A program made the position numbers and the translations under genes. Below, piece by piece: positions 1-9,022 of a DNA stretch of 26,294 bases. Source of the DNA: Acinetobacter sp. (GTDB lineage Bacteria; Pseudomonadota; Gammaproteobacteria; Pseudomonadales; Moraxellaceae). Location: assembly GCA_030152275.1 (NCBI GenBank), contig JASLHF010000139.1:1-26294 (forward strand). The letters run 5' to 3'. Position 1 is the stretch's first letter. The number at the start of each line of letters is the position of its first letter. The notes below the pieces were generated by a model, which did not search any database, was not told where the DNA came from, and saw only the letters and a list, made by a program, of their open reading frames with translations.

Positions 1-1410
1 AGGTGTTCCATGTTTTTCCTCAAATTGTTTGACCCAATTCTCATGCGCTTCTAATTCTTCGGCGCTCGGCAGGATCACTGGCAGATCAATTTGGACTGCT
101 TGGCGGGCAACACTGCCATGTTCATTTTCGGTATGGGTCAGAGCATCAATATCAAATGATACTTGGCCGCCTGTCATTGCTAAATAGACATCCGACAGGA
201 TTTCAGCATCCAGTAAGGCGCCGTGGAAAGTACGGTCGCGCTGCGGAATTTCATAGCGGCGTACCAAGGCATCCAGTGAATTTTTCTGTCCCGGATGCTT
301 GGCTTTCGCCATCGCCAGTGTATCTGTTACTTCGCAGACTTCCGAGAGTGCAGGCAAGCCGGCGCGGGTGAACTCCATGTTTAAGAAGTTCATATCGAAG
401 GTTGCGTTGTGCGCAATAATTTCCGCGCCTTTTAAGTAGTCAAACAGTGTGTCGGCAATTTCACCGTACAGCGGTTTGTCTTTTAAGAAATCATCGCTGA
501 TGCCATGGATATTTTCAGATTCGCCTACCGGTTTTTGCGGATTGATATAAATATGAATGGAGCTTCCGGTCAGTTTGCGGTTGATCATTTCAATCGCGCC
601 AACTTCAATAATCCGGTCGCCGTCCTGAAAATAAAAACCGGTGGTTTCTGTATCCAGAATTAGCTGGCGCGGCCCTTGCTGCTCATTGACCGCTGGGGTA
701 ATCACAATTTTAGGATGAATAGGTGCAGAAGCCTTGATGTCTTGAAAGTTGTCTTGCTGTTCTAGAGTGTCTGCCGGCATATTTGGCGTCATGGCGCTGT
801 TATCTGAAGGTTTGGTTTGCTCGTTCACAACGGACTCATTTTCAAACGTTTCATTTTCCACGGATTCATCTTCCAGCAGTTCTTCTTCATCTTCACTGTC
901 GGCCAGCTCTAAACCGAAAGGGTCATTCAGCAGCCAGTCAGATTCATCTTTTTTTTTAATGGATTCGCTGCTTGCAGCTTTTAATTGCATTGCAGTTTGT
1001 TCTGCACCTAAATTAGCCAGCTGATCGGCCATTTCATTGCCTGCATGACCTGCGTGGCCTTTAATCCAATTCCACTCAATTTCACGGCCTTGGCATACTG
1101 CATCCAGCTTTTTCCATAAATCCGGATTTTTAACATCTTTCCAATTTTTCTTTTTCCAGCCGTGAATCCATTCGGTAATACCTTGTTTGACATAATTAGA
1201 ATCTGTCCAAATGGTCAGTTTGGCATCGGAAGGACAAAACAGTACGCCTTCAATGGCTGCGGTAAGTTCCATACGGTTATTGGTGGTTTCAGCTTCACCG
1301 CCGCAAAGTTTGTGTTCTTCAGATTCTGTAATGACATATGCGCCCCAACCGCCTAAACCGGGATTGCCTTTGCAGGCGCCATCGACGTAAAGCGTGATTG
1401 ATTGAGACAT
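1..1410 (-). CDS. rnhA-dnaQ: RNase HI fused to DNA polymerase III epsilon subunit (partial, 3' end outside window)
   Basis: An open frame of 470 codons runs without a stop from an ATG at 1410 off the left edge of the window. Residues 1-140 are RNase HI, which cleaves RNA in RNA:DNA hybrids: YVDGACKGNPG with D10, NNRMELT with E48, WTDSNYV with D70, and GHAGHAGNEMAD with H119 and D129. Residues 150-245 form a low-complexity, strongly acidic linker. Residues 248-410 are a DEDDh proofreading exonuclease: LDTETTGF (D253, E255), AHNATFD (H334, D339) and FHGALLDAE (H396, D401), the expected DnaQ Exo I-III motifs. E. coli has the two functions as separate divergent neighbours (rnhA and dnaQ). Here they are one polypeptide, a form I recall from Acinetobacter annotations. 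By comparison with the 243-residue E. coli DnaQ, only about 10-20 C-terminal residues should be missing. No good Shine-Dalgarno precedes the ATG, but the RNase H start MSQSITLYVDG fixes it. Confidence 0.95.
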   Translation of the reverse strand, partial: MSQSITLYVDGACKGNPGLGGWGAYVITESEEHKLCGGEAETTNNRMELTAAIEGVLFCPSDAKLTIWTDSNYVKQGITEWIHGWKKKNWKDVKNPDLWKKLDAVCQGREIEWNWIKGHAGHAGNEMADQLANLGAEQTAMQLKAASSESIKKKDESDWLLNDPFGLELADSEDEEELLEDESVENETFENESVVNEQTKPSDNSAMTPNMPADTLEQQDNFQDIKASAPIHPKIVITPAVNEQQGPRQLILDTETTGFYFQDGDRIIEVGAIEMINRKLTGSSIHIYINPQKPVGESENIHGISDDFLKDKPLYGEIADTLFDYLKGAEIIAHNATFDMNFLNMEFTRAGLPALSEVCEVTDTLAMAKAKHPGQKNSLDALVRRYEIPQRDRTFHGALLDAEILSDVYLAMTGGQVSFDIDALTHTENEHGSVARQAVQIDLPVILPSAEELEAHENWVKQFEEKHGTP

Positions 1411-1460
1411 AAAACAGAATCCGGAAAAATTAAGGCTGAAATAAGTGTTGTATTGTATAA

Positions 1461-1476
1461 CGCAAATGAATTTGCG
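1461..1476. promoter_or_regulatory. 16-bp dyad in the rnhA-dnaQ / mltD divergent region
   Basis: Perfect inverted repeat CGCAAAT-GA-ATTTGCG. Directly beside it, on the minus strand, is the sequence TTATACAAT, a possible -10 for rnhA-dnaQ about 50 bases upstream of its ATG. No convincing -35 was seen. It could be an operator or chance; nothing identifies a binding protein. Confidence 0.3.
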
Positions 1477-1618
1477 AAAGGGGAATCGCCATGATTTTTT
1501 AATTTCTTGTAACATTTATAGTAGAAACACGTTAAATTAACGCCTTGTGTCTGCGTCCCGCTTCACTACAATGGCATATCTAAAAAATAAATTTTATACG
1601 AGTTGTTTGGATTTTTTT

Positions 1619-4600
1619 ATGTATAAACCAACCATAAACTGGTGTCAGCCCACTTTGCCTGGATTATTTAAAATTACAATATTGGGTTCAGCGTTAGCTG
1701 CGCTAGGCTTAACGGGATGTTCATCTTCTTCAAGCGCAACACAGGCCTCGAAGACAAAAATGGTTGGTTCTTCGGGCTATTTAGACGCCAACAGTCTGGA
1801 CGGTTTGGAAGATTTGCTTTCTGCAACAGATATGCGCGCAGTGGAAGGTGACCGCCTGCAGGTTCTGAAGCACGGTGATGTTTGGAAACGCATGACTGTG
1901 GGCTTCAAAATGGATTTAAACCATTGGGATACCCGAATTGAAGCGCAGCGCGGCTGGTTTGCGTCACGTCAGCCTTATATTGACCGCCTCAGCGCGCGTG
2001 CATCACGCTATCTGTATCATACGGTTAAAGAAGCAGAACGCCGCGGCATGCCGACTGAGCTGGCGCTGCTGCCTGTAATTGAAAGTTCTTATGACCCAGC
2101 AGCGACCTCCAGCGCTGCTGCTGCCGGTTTATGGCAGTTTATTCCCAGCACTGGCCGTATTTATGGCTTGAAGCAAAGCGGCATGTATGATGGGCGCCGT
2201 GACGTGGTGGAATCTACTCGAGCTGCCTATGAGTTTTTAGGCGGCCTGTACAATCAATTTGGTTCTTGGGAGCTGGCGCTGGCCGCTTATAATGCCGGCC
2301 CGGGCCGTATTCAGCAGGCGATTAACCGCAACCGCGCTGCCGGTTTGCCGACCGATTATTGGTCATTAAAATTGCCCCAAGAAACCATGAACTATGTGCC
2401 GCGTTTTTTGGCGGTCGCGCAAATTGTTAAAAACCCAAATGCTTATGGCGTAAGTTTGCCGCCGATTGCTAACCGTCCGCACTTTCGGGAAGTGGTGGTT
2501 GGGCCGGCAAATTTAAATGAAATTGCCTCTGTGACTGGCTTAAGCCGCGGTGAACTGTATGCGCTGAACCCGGGGCACCGCGGTGATGTTATTGATACTG
2601 CCAGCCCAATGAAAATTTTAATTCCAGCTGATCTCAGTCCATCTGTTGATGAAAAGCTGAAAAAAATGAAGTCAGGCAATGGCGGTTACTGGGCTGGCGG
2701 CTATGCGCAAAACTTGCCGCAAAATAATGTCACTATTGCTCCATCAAAACAAACGCCGCCGGATCTGAACACTAAAATTATCACGCCATCCAAATCTGCG
2801 CCGCCGGTGCTGGCAGCAGCAAAACCTGTTCCAGCACCAGCTGCATCTGTTAAACCGGCTGCTGCAGCCGCGGCTTCGCCTTCTGTTTTAGGCCGTCCGC
2901 AATCAATTACACCACAAGGCGCGTCGGCACTGGCCGCTTTTGCATCCAACACAGATATTCCAAGCGCGCCGCGTATTCCTGTTGCGGTAACTCCGGCAGC
3001 GCCAGTCAAACAGGTTTCTGCAGAACCGCCGCTGTCAGCTAAAGAACGCGAACAGATTATGGCTGCGATTCAGGCCGAAGGCGAAAACAAAACTGTGGAT
3101 GAAGTGCTGAAACCTGTAGCGACCAAAGCGGAACAGGATGAAGTCGTGCAGGAATTGCGTGCGCTGGCGCCGCGGGGAACAGAAATTGTTGATCCGTATG
3201 ACGGTAAAATTAAGCTGACTGCAATTCAAACCAGCATGTCTGTGGCTGAGCAGCAAGGCAAAGAGTTGACCAAAGGTTTTGCTTATCCGAAATCGGTTGC
3301 TGAAAGCACACGTCCTGATTCGGAAGAGGCGCGCCGCAATGAAGGCAAGAATATCATCAAGACCGATTCGGAAGTCGTGGTGGTGGCGCCTAAAGGCAAA
3401 CGCAGCACTTATACCGTTCAGTCTGGCGATACCTTGGCAGTGATTGCCATGAAAAACGGTGTGAACTGGCGTGATGTAGCGAAATGGAACCAAATGGATG
3501 CAGATTCAAAACTGTATGTTGGCACCACGATTTATCTCTACGATGCCAAACCTGCTATTCCGGATGAGCCTAAAGTTAAGGCGCAGCCAGACAGTTACAT
3601 TGTTAAAGCGAATGACAGCCTGACAGGCGTTGCTAGCCAGTTTGGCATGCCGGTTAAACAGCTGGCGGACTATAATGGATTAAGCGTGACGAGCGGTTTA
3701 TTTGTTGGTCAAAAGCTTTCTTTAAAAGAAACGCCGGCGTCTAAAGCGAAACTTGAAGCCAAAGCGGAAGCTGAAAGTAAAAAAGCCGATGCAGAAAAAG
3801 CGCAAAAAGACATTAAAATTCCAACCAAAACTTATACTGTCAAGCGCGGTGAATATCTCAAGCTGATTGCGGACCGTTATGCGCTGTCTAATCAGGAATT
3901 GGCTGACTTAACACCGGGGCTGACGTCTTCCAGCAGCTTAATGGCGGGCCAAAAAATTAAAGTGCCGCTGAATGAAGTTAATGCGGATGACAGTAATGCA
4001 AAAGCAGACAGCAGCGTAAAACAGAACGAGAAAACTGTTTCAGCTGTAAAATATGAAGCGAAAGCAGAACCAGCTTACAAGACTGAAAACTACACTGTGC
4101 AGCGCGGGGATACTTTATACAGCATTGCGGCGCAATCAAAAATCGCGATGACTGAACTGGCAGATTTGAATAAGATTCAGGCCAGCAGCGGATTGCGGGC
4201 AGGGCAAGTCCTTCAGATTCCTGCCGGTGCTGCAGTACCGGATCTGTATACTGTGCAGTCTGGAGATACACTGTCTGGTATTGCCAGCCGCTACAACTTA
4301 GGTATGGACTATATCGCTAATGTAAATGGCATTAGCCGCACGTCAGGTTTGCGAGCTGGTCAGCGTTTGAAGCTTAGCGGTGATGTTCCGGAAGTTAAAG
4401 CAGAAAGCAAAACTGAAAGTAAAGCCGCTGCCAAAACGGATAGCCGAAGTTCAGGCTTGGTACAGGATACACATGTCGTAAAATCAGGAGAAACATTGAC
4501 CTCGATTGCGCAAAAGTATCATTTGCAACTGAATTATTTGGCTGAATTGAATAACTTAAACCGCACTAGCTCAGTGCGCATTGGCCAGCGTCTAAAACTG

Positions 4601-4987
4601 ACTGAAGATGAAGCAGAAGCGCCAGCTGTAAAAAATTCGTCTAAAGCTGCTGCGCAAGAACCCCAGTCAGCCAGCAATGCGCCAGCTACAAACAGCGAAA
4701 GCTATACAGTTAAATCGGGTGAATCTTTGAATGCTATTGCCGCGCGTATAGGCATTAGTGTTGCAGAATTGGCAGCAATGAACAATATGTCGGCGCGTGC
4801 GGGGCTGCGGGTGGGGCAGAAAATTTCAGTGCCTAAAACTGTGAGCGAATACCGCATTAAACGTGGCGACACCTTAATTGGTTTAGCCAGCCGTTACGGT
4901 ATGGATAGCTCGGCTTTAGCAGAAATGAATGACCTGAAACCATCGGCTCAGTTAAGAATTGGTGATGTGATTAAAGTGCCAAACTAA
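1619..4987 (+). CDS. mltD: Membrane-bound lytic murein transglycosylase D with extended LysM array
   Basis: Cleaves glycan strands of peptidoglycan with formation of 1,6-anhydroMurNAc ends; a lipoprotein expected in the outer membrane, periplasmic face. The ATG at 1619 gives a lipoprotein signal with lipobox LTGC (lipidated C34). GTG 1547 and ATG 1571 lie upstream in frame but would put a long polar stretch before the signal peptide. The SLT domain spans about residues 135-245, with catalytic E155 in LPVIESSYDP, then AGLWQFIPSTGR and ALAAYNAGPGRI. A degenerate LysM-like stretch follows near residues 300-350, then an Ala/Pro-rich linker. From nucleotide 3410 to the end I count eight LysM repeats, each opening with a motif such as YTVQSGDTL and closing with GLRAGQ-type sequence. 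The protein is 1122 residues, against about 450 with two LysM in E. coli. The next gene, yejA, starts 72 bases on with no visible terminator between. Confidence 0.95.
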   Translation: MYKPTINWCQPTLPGLFKITILGSALAALGLTGCSSSSSATQASKTKMVGSSGYLDANSLDGLEDLLSATDMRAVEGDRLQVLKHGDVWKRMTVGFKMDLNHWDTRIEAQRGWFASRQPYIDRLSARASRYLYHTVKEAERRGMPTELALLPVIESSYDPAATSSAAAAGLWQFIPSTGRIYGLKQSGMYDGRRDVVESTRAAYEFLGGLYNQFGSWELALAAYNAGPGRIQQAINRNRAAGLPTDYWSLKLPQETMNYVPRFLAVAQIVKNPNAYGVSLPPIANRPHFREVVVGPANLNEIASVTGLSRGELYALNPGHRGDVIDTASPMKILIPADLSPSVDEKLKKMKSGNGGYWAGGYAQNLPQNNVTIAPSKQTPPDLNTKIITPSKSAPPVLAAAKPVPAPAASVKPAAAAAASPSVLGRPQSITPQGASALAAFASNTDIPSAPRIPVAVTPAAPVKQVSAEPPLSAKEREQIMAAIQAEGENKTVDEVLKPVATKAEQDEVVQELRALAPRGTEIVDPYDGKIKLTAIQTSMSVAEQQGKELTKGFAYPKSVAESTRPDSEEARRNEGKNIIKTDSEVVVVAPKGKRSTYTVQSGDTLAVIAMKNGVNWRDVAKWNQMDADSKLYVGTTIYLYDAKPAIPDEPKVKAQPDSYIVKANDSLTGVASQFGMPVKQLADYNGLSVTSGLFVGQKLSLKETPASKAKLEAKAEAESKKADAEKAQKDIKIPTKTYTVKRGEYLKLIADRYALSNQELADLTPGLTSSSSLMAGQKIKVPLNEVNADDSNAKADSSVKQNEKTVSAVKYEAKAEPAYKTENYTVQRGDTLYSIAAQSKIAMTELADLNKIQASSGLRAGQVLQIPAGAAVPDLYTVQSGDTLSGIASRYNLGMDYIANVNGISRTSGLRAGQRLKLSGDVPEVKAESKTESKAAAKTDSRSSGLVQDTHVVKSGETLTSIAQKYHLQLNYLAELNNLNRTSSVRIGQRLKLTEDEAEAPAVKNSSKAAAQEPQSASNAPATNSESYTVKSGESLNAIAARIGISVAELAAMNNMSARAGLRVGQKISVPKTVSEYRIKRGDTLIGLASRYGMDSSALAEMNDLKPSAQLRIGDVIKVPN

Positions 4988-5059
4988 GCCCTTTCACATT
5001 TGTCGATTTGCTATCAAGCGATTTAATAGTAGGTCATTCAATACAGGGAGAGTTCGTTG

Positions 5060-6907
5060 ATGCGCTTTGCTTTGGCACAGTCGAAATGGAAAATTGCGGG
5101 ATTCATCTTGTGTAGCGCTGCGTATTCTCAAGTTTATGCAGCGATACAGACCACGCCTTATATTGCCATTCACAGCACACCTAAATATAGCCATGTGCAG
5201 GTGATGCCTTATGCCAACGCAAGCGCGCCAAAGGGGGGCTATTTAAGCACGTCTTCCAATGGCACCTTTGATAACCTCAATAGTATGAATGGCAAGGGCA
5301 GTTCGGTTGAAGGCGTAAATTATCTATTTGATAGTTTGATGGATAGTTCTCTGGATGAACCGGGGGTGATGTATCCATTGCTGGCGGAGAAAGTCACCTT
5401 TGACCCAGACCATACCAACTTTGTCATTTATCATCTCAATCCTCAGGCGCGGTTTAGTGATGGCACTGAACTGACTGCCGAAGACGTTAAATTTAGTTTT
5501 GATACCTTTCAAACCAAAGCTAATCCAGGCTTACAAATGTATTTGGCGGATTTAGATAAAACTCAAGTGTTATCTAAATATCAGGTCAAAATGACATTTA
5601 AGTCTGGCAATAATTCTGAAATGCCGCTGATTTTGGCGCAAATGCCAATTTACTCAAAAAAAGATTGGGCAAAAAAAGATTTTACGAAAATTACCATGCA
5701 GCCCATTTTGGGCTCTGGCCCTTATTTAATTGATCGGATCGATTCTGGACGCAGCATCAGCTATAAACGTAACCCTAAATATTGGGGCAAAAACTTGGTG
5801 ATTAACCGCGGGCGTTATAATTTTGAACGTCTGAAATATGTCTATTACCGAAATCTAGATGTTGCGTTTGAAGGCTTTAAATCTGGTCAATACACCTTGC
5901 ATGAAGAATTTACCGCACGCAAGTGGGTGACGGAGTACAAGTTCCCAGCCATCAAAGCAGGCATGGTGGTGAAATATCGCGATAAACATGAAAACCCGAT
6001 TGCGACGCAAAGCTTTGTGTTTAATATTCGCCGTGCGCCTTTTAATGATATTCGATTCCGTCAAGCGCTGACCTATGCTTATGACTTTGAATGGCAAAAT
6101 AAAGCGCTTTTTTATGGGCAATATCAACGCCTGCAAAGTTATTTTTCCAATAGTGAATTAGAAGCCAAAGGCACGCCATCTGCGGCGGAAATGGAGGTTT
6201 TAAAACCTTTATTGAATAAATTAAGTCCTTTAGAACGCAAAGGCGTTTTGGCGAATTGGAAATATCCGGTGTCAGATGCCAGTGGGTTTAATCGCAATAA
6301 TTTACTGACGGCGCGCCAACTATTGTTGAATGCAGGTTATCATTATAAAAATGGACAATTACTCGATACCAAGGGTCAGCCCATTTATATTGAGTTCTTG
6401 ATTCATCAAGATGGTTTGCAACGCACCTTGATGCCCTTCGTCCGTAACATGAAACGGTTAGGGGTGACAGTGAGCATTCGTCAGGTAGATGTGCCGCAGT
6501 ATATTGAACGCATGCGCTCCAAAGACTTTGATATGACCACCAGCGTGATGCCGCAATCGCTCAATCCGGGCAATGAGCAAGCGCAATTTTGGGGCAGTGC
6601 CTCTGCGGATCAGGCGGGCAATTACAACTATGCCGGGATTAAAAGCCCGGTGATTGATGATGTGATTCAACAGGTGATTCGCGCACCAAACCGGGAACAA
6701 TTGGTGGTGCGTACCAAAGTGCTCGATCGGTTATTACGCGCAGGTTATTACCAAATTCCGACTTATGGCAAAGGTGAAAAATGGTTTGCCTATTGGAATA
6801 TGTATCAACAGCCAAAAATAAAACCAAAATTATCCACGGGTATTGATTACTGGTGGAGCAATGAAGCTGAAGCAAAAAAAGTCGCGCAATATTTGCGTCA
6901 ACAATAA
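5060..6907 (+). CDS. yejA: Periplasmic oligopeptide-binding protein of YejABEF ABC importer
   Basis: Family 5 extracellular solute-binding protein (615 residues) that captures peptides for the YejBEF permease. The start at ATG 5060 is supported by the Shine-Dalgarno GGGAGAG at 5046-5052; an in-frame TTG at 5057 is less likely. A Sec signal peptide covers about residues 1-27, ending ...YSQVYA. The mature protein opens with the YejA-like APKGGYL stretch and continues with LLAEKVTFDPD, FSDGTELTAEDVKFSFDTF and LGSGPYLI, all typical of this family. In E. coli YejABEF imports microcin C-type peptides. It is the first gene of a four-gene operon and lies behind mltD. The substrate here cannot be read from sequence. 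Confidence 0.92.
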   Translation: MRFALAQSKWKIAGFILCSAAYSQVYAAIQTTPYIAIHSTPKYSHVQVMPYANASAPKGGYLSTSSNGTFDNLNSMNGKGSSVEGVNYLFDSLMDSSLDEPGVMYPLLAEKVTFDPDHTNFVIYHLNPQARFSDGTELTAEDVKFSFDTFQTKANPGLQMYLADLDKTQVLSKYQVKMTFKSGNNSEMPLILAQMPIYSKKDWAKKDFTKITMQPILGSGPYLIDRIDSGRSISYKRNPKYWGKNLVINRGRYNFERLKYVYYRNLDVAFEGFKSGQYTLHEEFTARKWVTEYKFPAIKAGMVVKYRDKHENPIATQSFVFNIRRAPFNDIRFRQALTYAYDFEWQNKALFYGQYQRLQSYFSNSELEAKGTPSAAEMEVLKPLLNKLSPLERKGVLANWKYPVSDASGFNRNNLLTARQLLLNAGYHYKNGQLLDTKGQPIYIEFLIHQDGLQRTLMPFVRNMKRLGVTVSIRQVDVPQYIERMRSKDFDMTTSVMPQSLNPGNEQAQFWGSASADQAGNYNYAGIKSPVIDDVIQQVIRAPNREQLVVRTKVLDRLLRAGYYQIPTYGKGEKWFAYWNMYQQPKIKPKLSTGIDYWWSNEAEAKKVAQYLRQQ

Positions 6908-6941
6908 CGGCAACTGAATTACAAGGAAAGTCATCCTAAAC

Positions 6942-8009
6942 ATGGGCACATATATATTAAAACGCTTGCTCCTGATTATTCCGACGTTGTTTTTCATTTT
7001 ATTGATTAACTTTGTGGTAATTCAGATTGCTCCGGGTGGGCCAGTCGAGCAAGCAATTCAGCAAGCCGAAGCATTTCAGGGCATGGGGACAACTGGCGGC
7101 GGCGAAACGGCAACTTCAAGCAGCAAATACCAAGGTGCCAAAGGTTTAAGCGATGAAATGGTGGCAAAAATTGAAGCGCAATATGGTTTTGATAAACCGT
7201 TGGTGGAACGCTTTTGGTTAATGCTAAAAGGCTATTTAACCCTCGATTTTGGTACCAGTTTTTTTAAAGATAAGCCAGTAACACAATTGCTTTGGGAAAA
7301 ATTGCCGGTGTCCTTGTCTTTGGGGCTATGGAGTACCTTGCTGATTTATTTGGTTTCTATACCATTAGGCATTAAAAAAGCCCGTCAACATGGCATGTTG
7401 TTTGATAAAAGCACCTCTATCTTGTTGGCGATTGGTTATGCCATTCCGGCGTTTGCTTTTGCGATTTTACTCATTGTATTTTTTGCCGGTGGTTCTTATT
7501 TTCAATGGTTCCCATTACAAGGCTTAGTTTCTGAAAACTTTGCCGAACTAAGTGTAGTCGGCAAAATTGCGGACTATTTTTGGCATATGGCGTTGCCTTT
7601 ATTTGCCATGGTGATTGGTGGTTTTGCGGGTTTAACCTATCTGACCAAATATTCTTTTATGGAAGAATTGAATAAACAATATGTCTTGGCGGCGCGTTCG
7701 AAAGGTTTAACCGAGTCAAGAGTGTTGTATGGGCATGTATTTCGCAATGCCATGTTGATTGTGATTGCTGGCTTGCCTGAAGCGCTGATTGGCATTTTCT
7801 TTGTCGGTAACCTGTTTATTGAAATTATTTTTAACTTAGATGGCTTGGGTCTACTGGGCTTTGAAGCAATTGTACAACGTGATTATCCGGTTATTTTTGG
7901 CACCTTATTCATCTTCACGTTAATGGGGCTGATCCTGCGTTTAATCAGTGATGTGATGTATCAAATTATTGATCCGCGTATTAACTTTGATTCACAGGGG
8001 GCAAAATAA
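6942..8009 (+). CDS. yejB: Peptide ABC transporter permease YejB
   Basis: Inner-membrane channel subunit of the YejABEF importer, 355 residues (E. coli YejB about 364). The N-terminal helix GTYILKRLLLIIPTLFFILL is followed by a periplasmic Gly/Ser-containing insert and further membrane spans. The cytoplasmic EAA loop that contacts the ATPase is visible at about residues 246-270 (LAARSKGLTESRVLYGHVFR). AAGGA-like sequence at 6922-6927 is the likely ribosome site, somewhat far from the ATG. The stop TAA shares its last base with the ATG of yejE, indicating translational coupling. Confidence 0.93.
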   Translation: MGTYILKRLLLIIPTLFFILLINFVVIQIAPGGPVEQAIQQAEAFQGMGTTGGGETATSSSKYQGAKGLSDEMVAKIEAQYGFDKPLVERFWLMLKGYLTLDFGTSFFKDKPVTQLLWEKLPVSLSLGLWSTLLIYLVSIPLGIKKARQHGMLFDKSTSILLAIGYAIPAFAFAILLIVFFAGGSYFQWFPLQGLVSENFAELSVVGKIADYFWHMALPLFAMVIGGFAGLTYLTKYSFMEELNKQYVLAARSKGLTESRVLYGHVFRNAMLIVIAGLPEALIGIFFVGNLFIEIIFNLDGLGLLGFEAIVQRDYPVIFGTLFIFTLMGLILRLISDVMYQIIDPRINFDSQGAK

Positions 8010-9022
8010 TGTCTCCAATTATGAAAGCACGCTTACAACGGTTTAAAGAAAATAAACTCGGTTTTGGCTGCTTTATTGTTTTTGCCCTGATTTTTGTTTT
8101 GTCCTTGGCCGCAGAATTGATTGCCAATGATAAGCCTTTGTTAGTCAAGTACGATCAATCCCTCTATGTACCGGTTCTCAAAACCTATCCTGAAACGACG
8201 TTTGGCGGTGTGTTTGAAACCGAAGCAGATTATAAAGATCCTGTGGTTCAACAGCTGATTAACGATAAAGGTTGGGCGGTCTGGCCGCTGATTAAATTTT
8301 CATACCAAACCCCAAATTTAGAATTGGCAGTGCCGGTGCCGTCTGCGCCGACCGCGCAAAACTGGCTGGGTACGGATGACCAAGGACGCGATGTCTTGGC
8401 ACGCATTCTTTATGGTTTACGGGTGTCTTTATTGTTCGGTTTTGCGTTGACGATTGCCTCAGCGCTATTGGGCATCATGGTCGGGGCTGTACAAGGCTAC
8501 TACGGCGGTTGGGTAGATCTGATCGGACAGCGCATATTGGAGGTCTGGGGCGGTTTGCCGATGCTGTTCATGGTGATGATTTTGGTCAGCATGTTTACTC
8601 CAAGCGTATATTGGCTGTTTGTGATTATGCTGCTTTTTGGCTGGCCGACCCTGGTGGGATTGGTACGTGCAGAATTTTTGCGTGCGCGAAATTTTGACTA
8701 TGTTCGTGCAGCCCGCAGTCTTGGGGTGACGGATCGCACCATCATGTTTCGGCATATTTTACCGAATGCCATGAGTTCCAGTTTGTCGCAATTACCCTTC
8801 ATGTTAACTGCAAATATTACTGCATTGACTGCTTTGGATTTCTTGGGTTATGGCTTACCGCCGGATGCGGCATCTTTAGGTGAATTGTTACTTCAAGGTA
8901 AAAATAACTTGAACGCGCCTTGGCTGGCTTTATCGGGTTTCTTTACTTTAGCCATCGTGCTGTCTTTATTGATTTATGTTGGGGAGGCGACTCGAGATGC
9001 ATTCGATCCAAGACGTCAATAA
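8009..9022 (+). CDS. yejE: Peptide ABC transporter permease YejE
   Basis: Second channel subunit, 337 residues, close to E. coli YejE length. It has the family's long periplasmic segment between membrane helices 1 and 2 (residues about 40-120), then NWLGTDDQGRDVLARILYG, the conserved OppC/DppC-type motif before the transmembrane core. The EAA loop lies at about residues 230-255 (VRAARSLGVTDRTIMFRHIL). The ATG overlaps the yejB stop by one base, and its own last 26 bases overlap yejF. Confidence 0.93.
   Translation: MSPIMKARLQRFKENKLGFGCFIVFALIFVLSLAAELIANDKPLLVKYDQSLYVPVLKTYPETTFGGVFETEADYKDPVVQQLINDKGWAVWPLIKFSYQTPNLELAVPVPSAPTAQNWLGTDDQGRDVLARILYGLRVSLLFGFALTIASALLGIMVGAVQGYYGGWVDLIGQRILEVWGGLPMLFMVMILVSMFTPSVYWLFVIMLLFGWPTLVGLVRAEFLRARNFDYVRAARSLGVTDRTIMFRHILPNAMSSSLSQLPFMLTANITALTALDFLGYGLPPDAASLGELLLQGKNNLNAPWLALSGFFTLAIVLSLLIYVGEATRDAFDPRRQ

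Noticed and set aside
749..1024. Plus-strand ORF very rich in Ser
   Set aside because: It is the antisense of the acidic Glu/Asp linker in rnhA-dnaQ, whose own frame is fully explained by two enzyme domains.
2701..3009. Ala-rich minus-strand ORF inside mltD
   Set aside because: Antisense shadow of the Ala/Pro-rich linker of MltD; no ribosome site or domain.
3035..3493. 152-residue minus-strand ORF inside mltD
   Set aside because: Its frame is a reverse reading of the coding strand with Phe/His/Arg-rich composition; the plus-strand frame contains recognisable LysM sequence.
3410..4984. Possible DNA-level tandem repeat in mltD
   Set aside because: Units are similar only as proteins (LysM); linkers and codons differ, so it is not a simple satellite.
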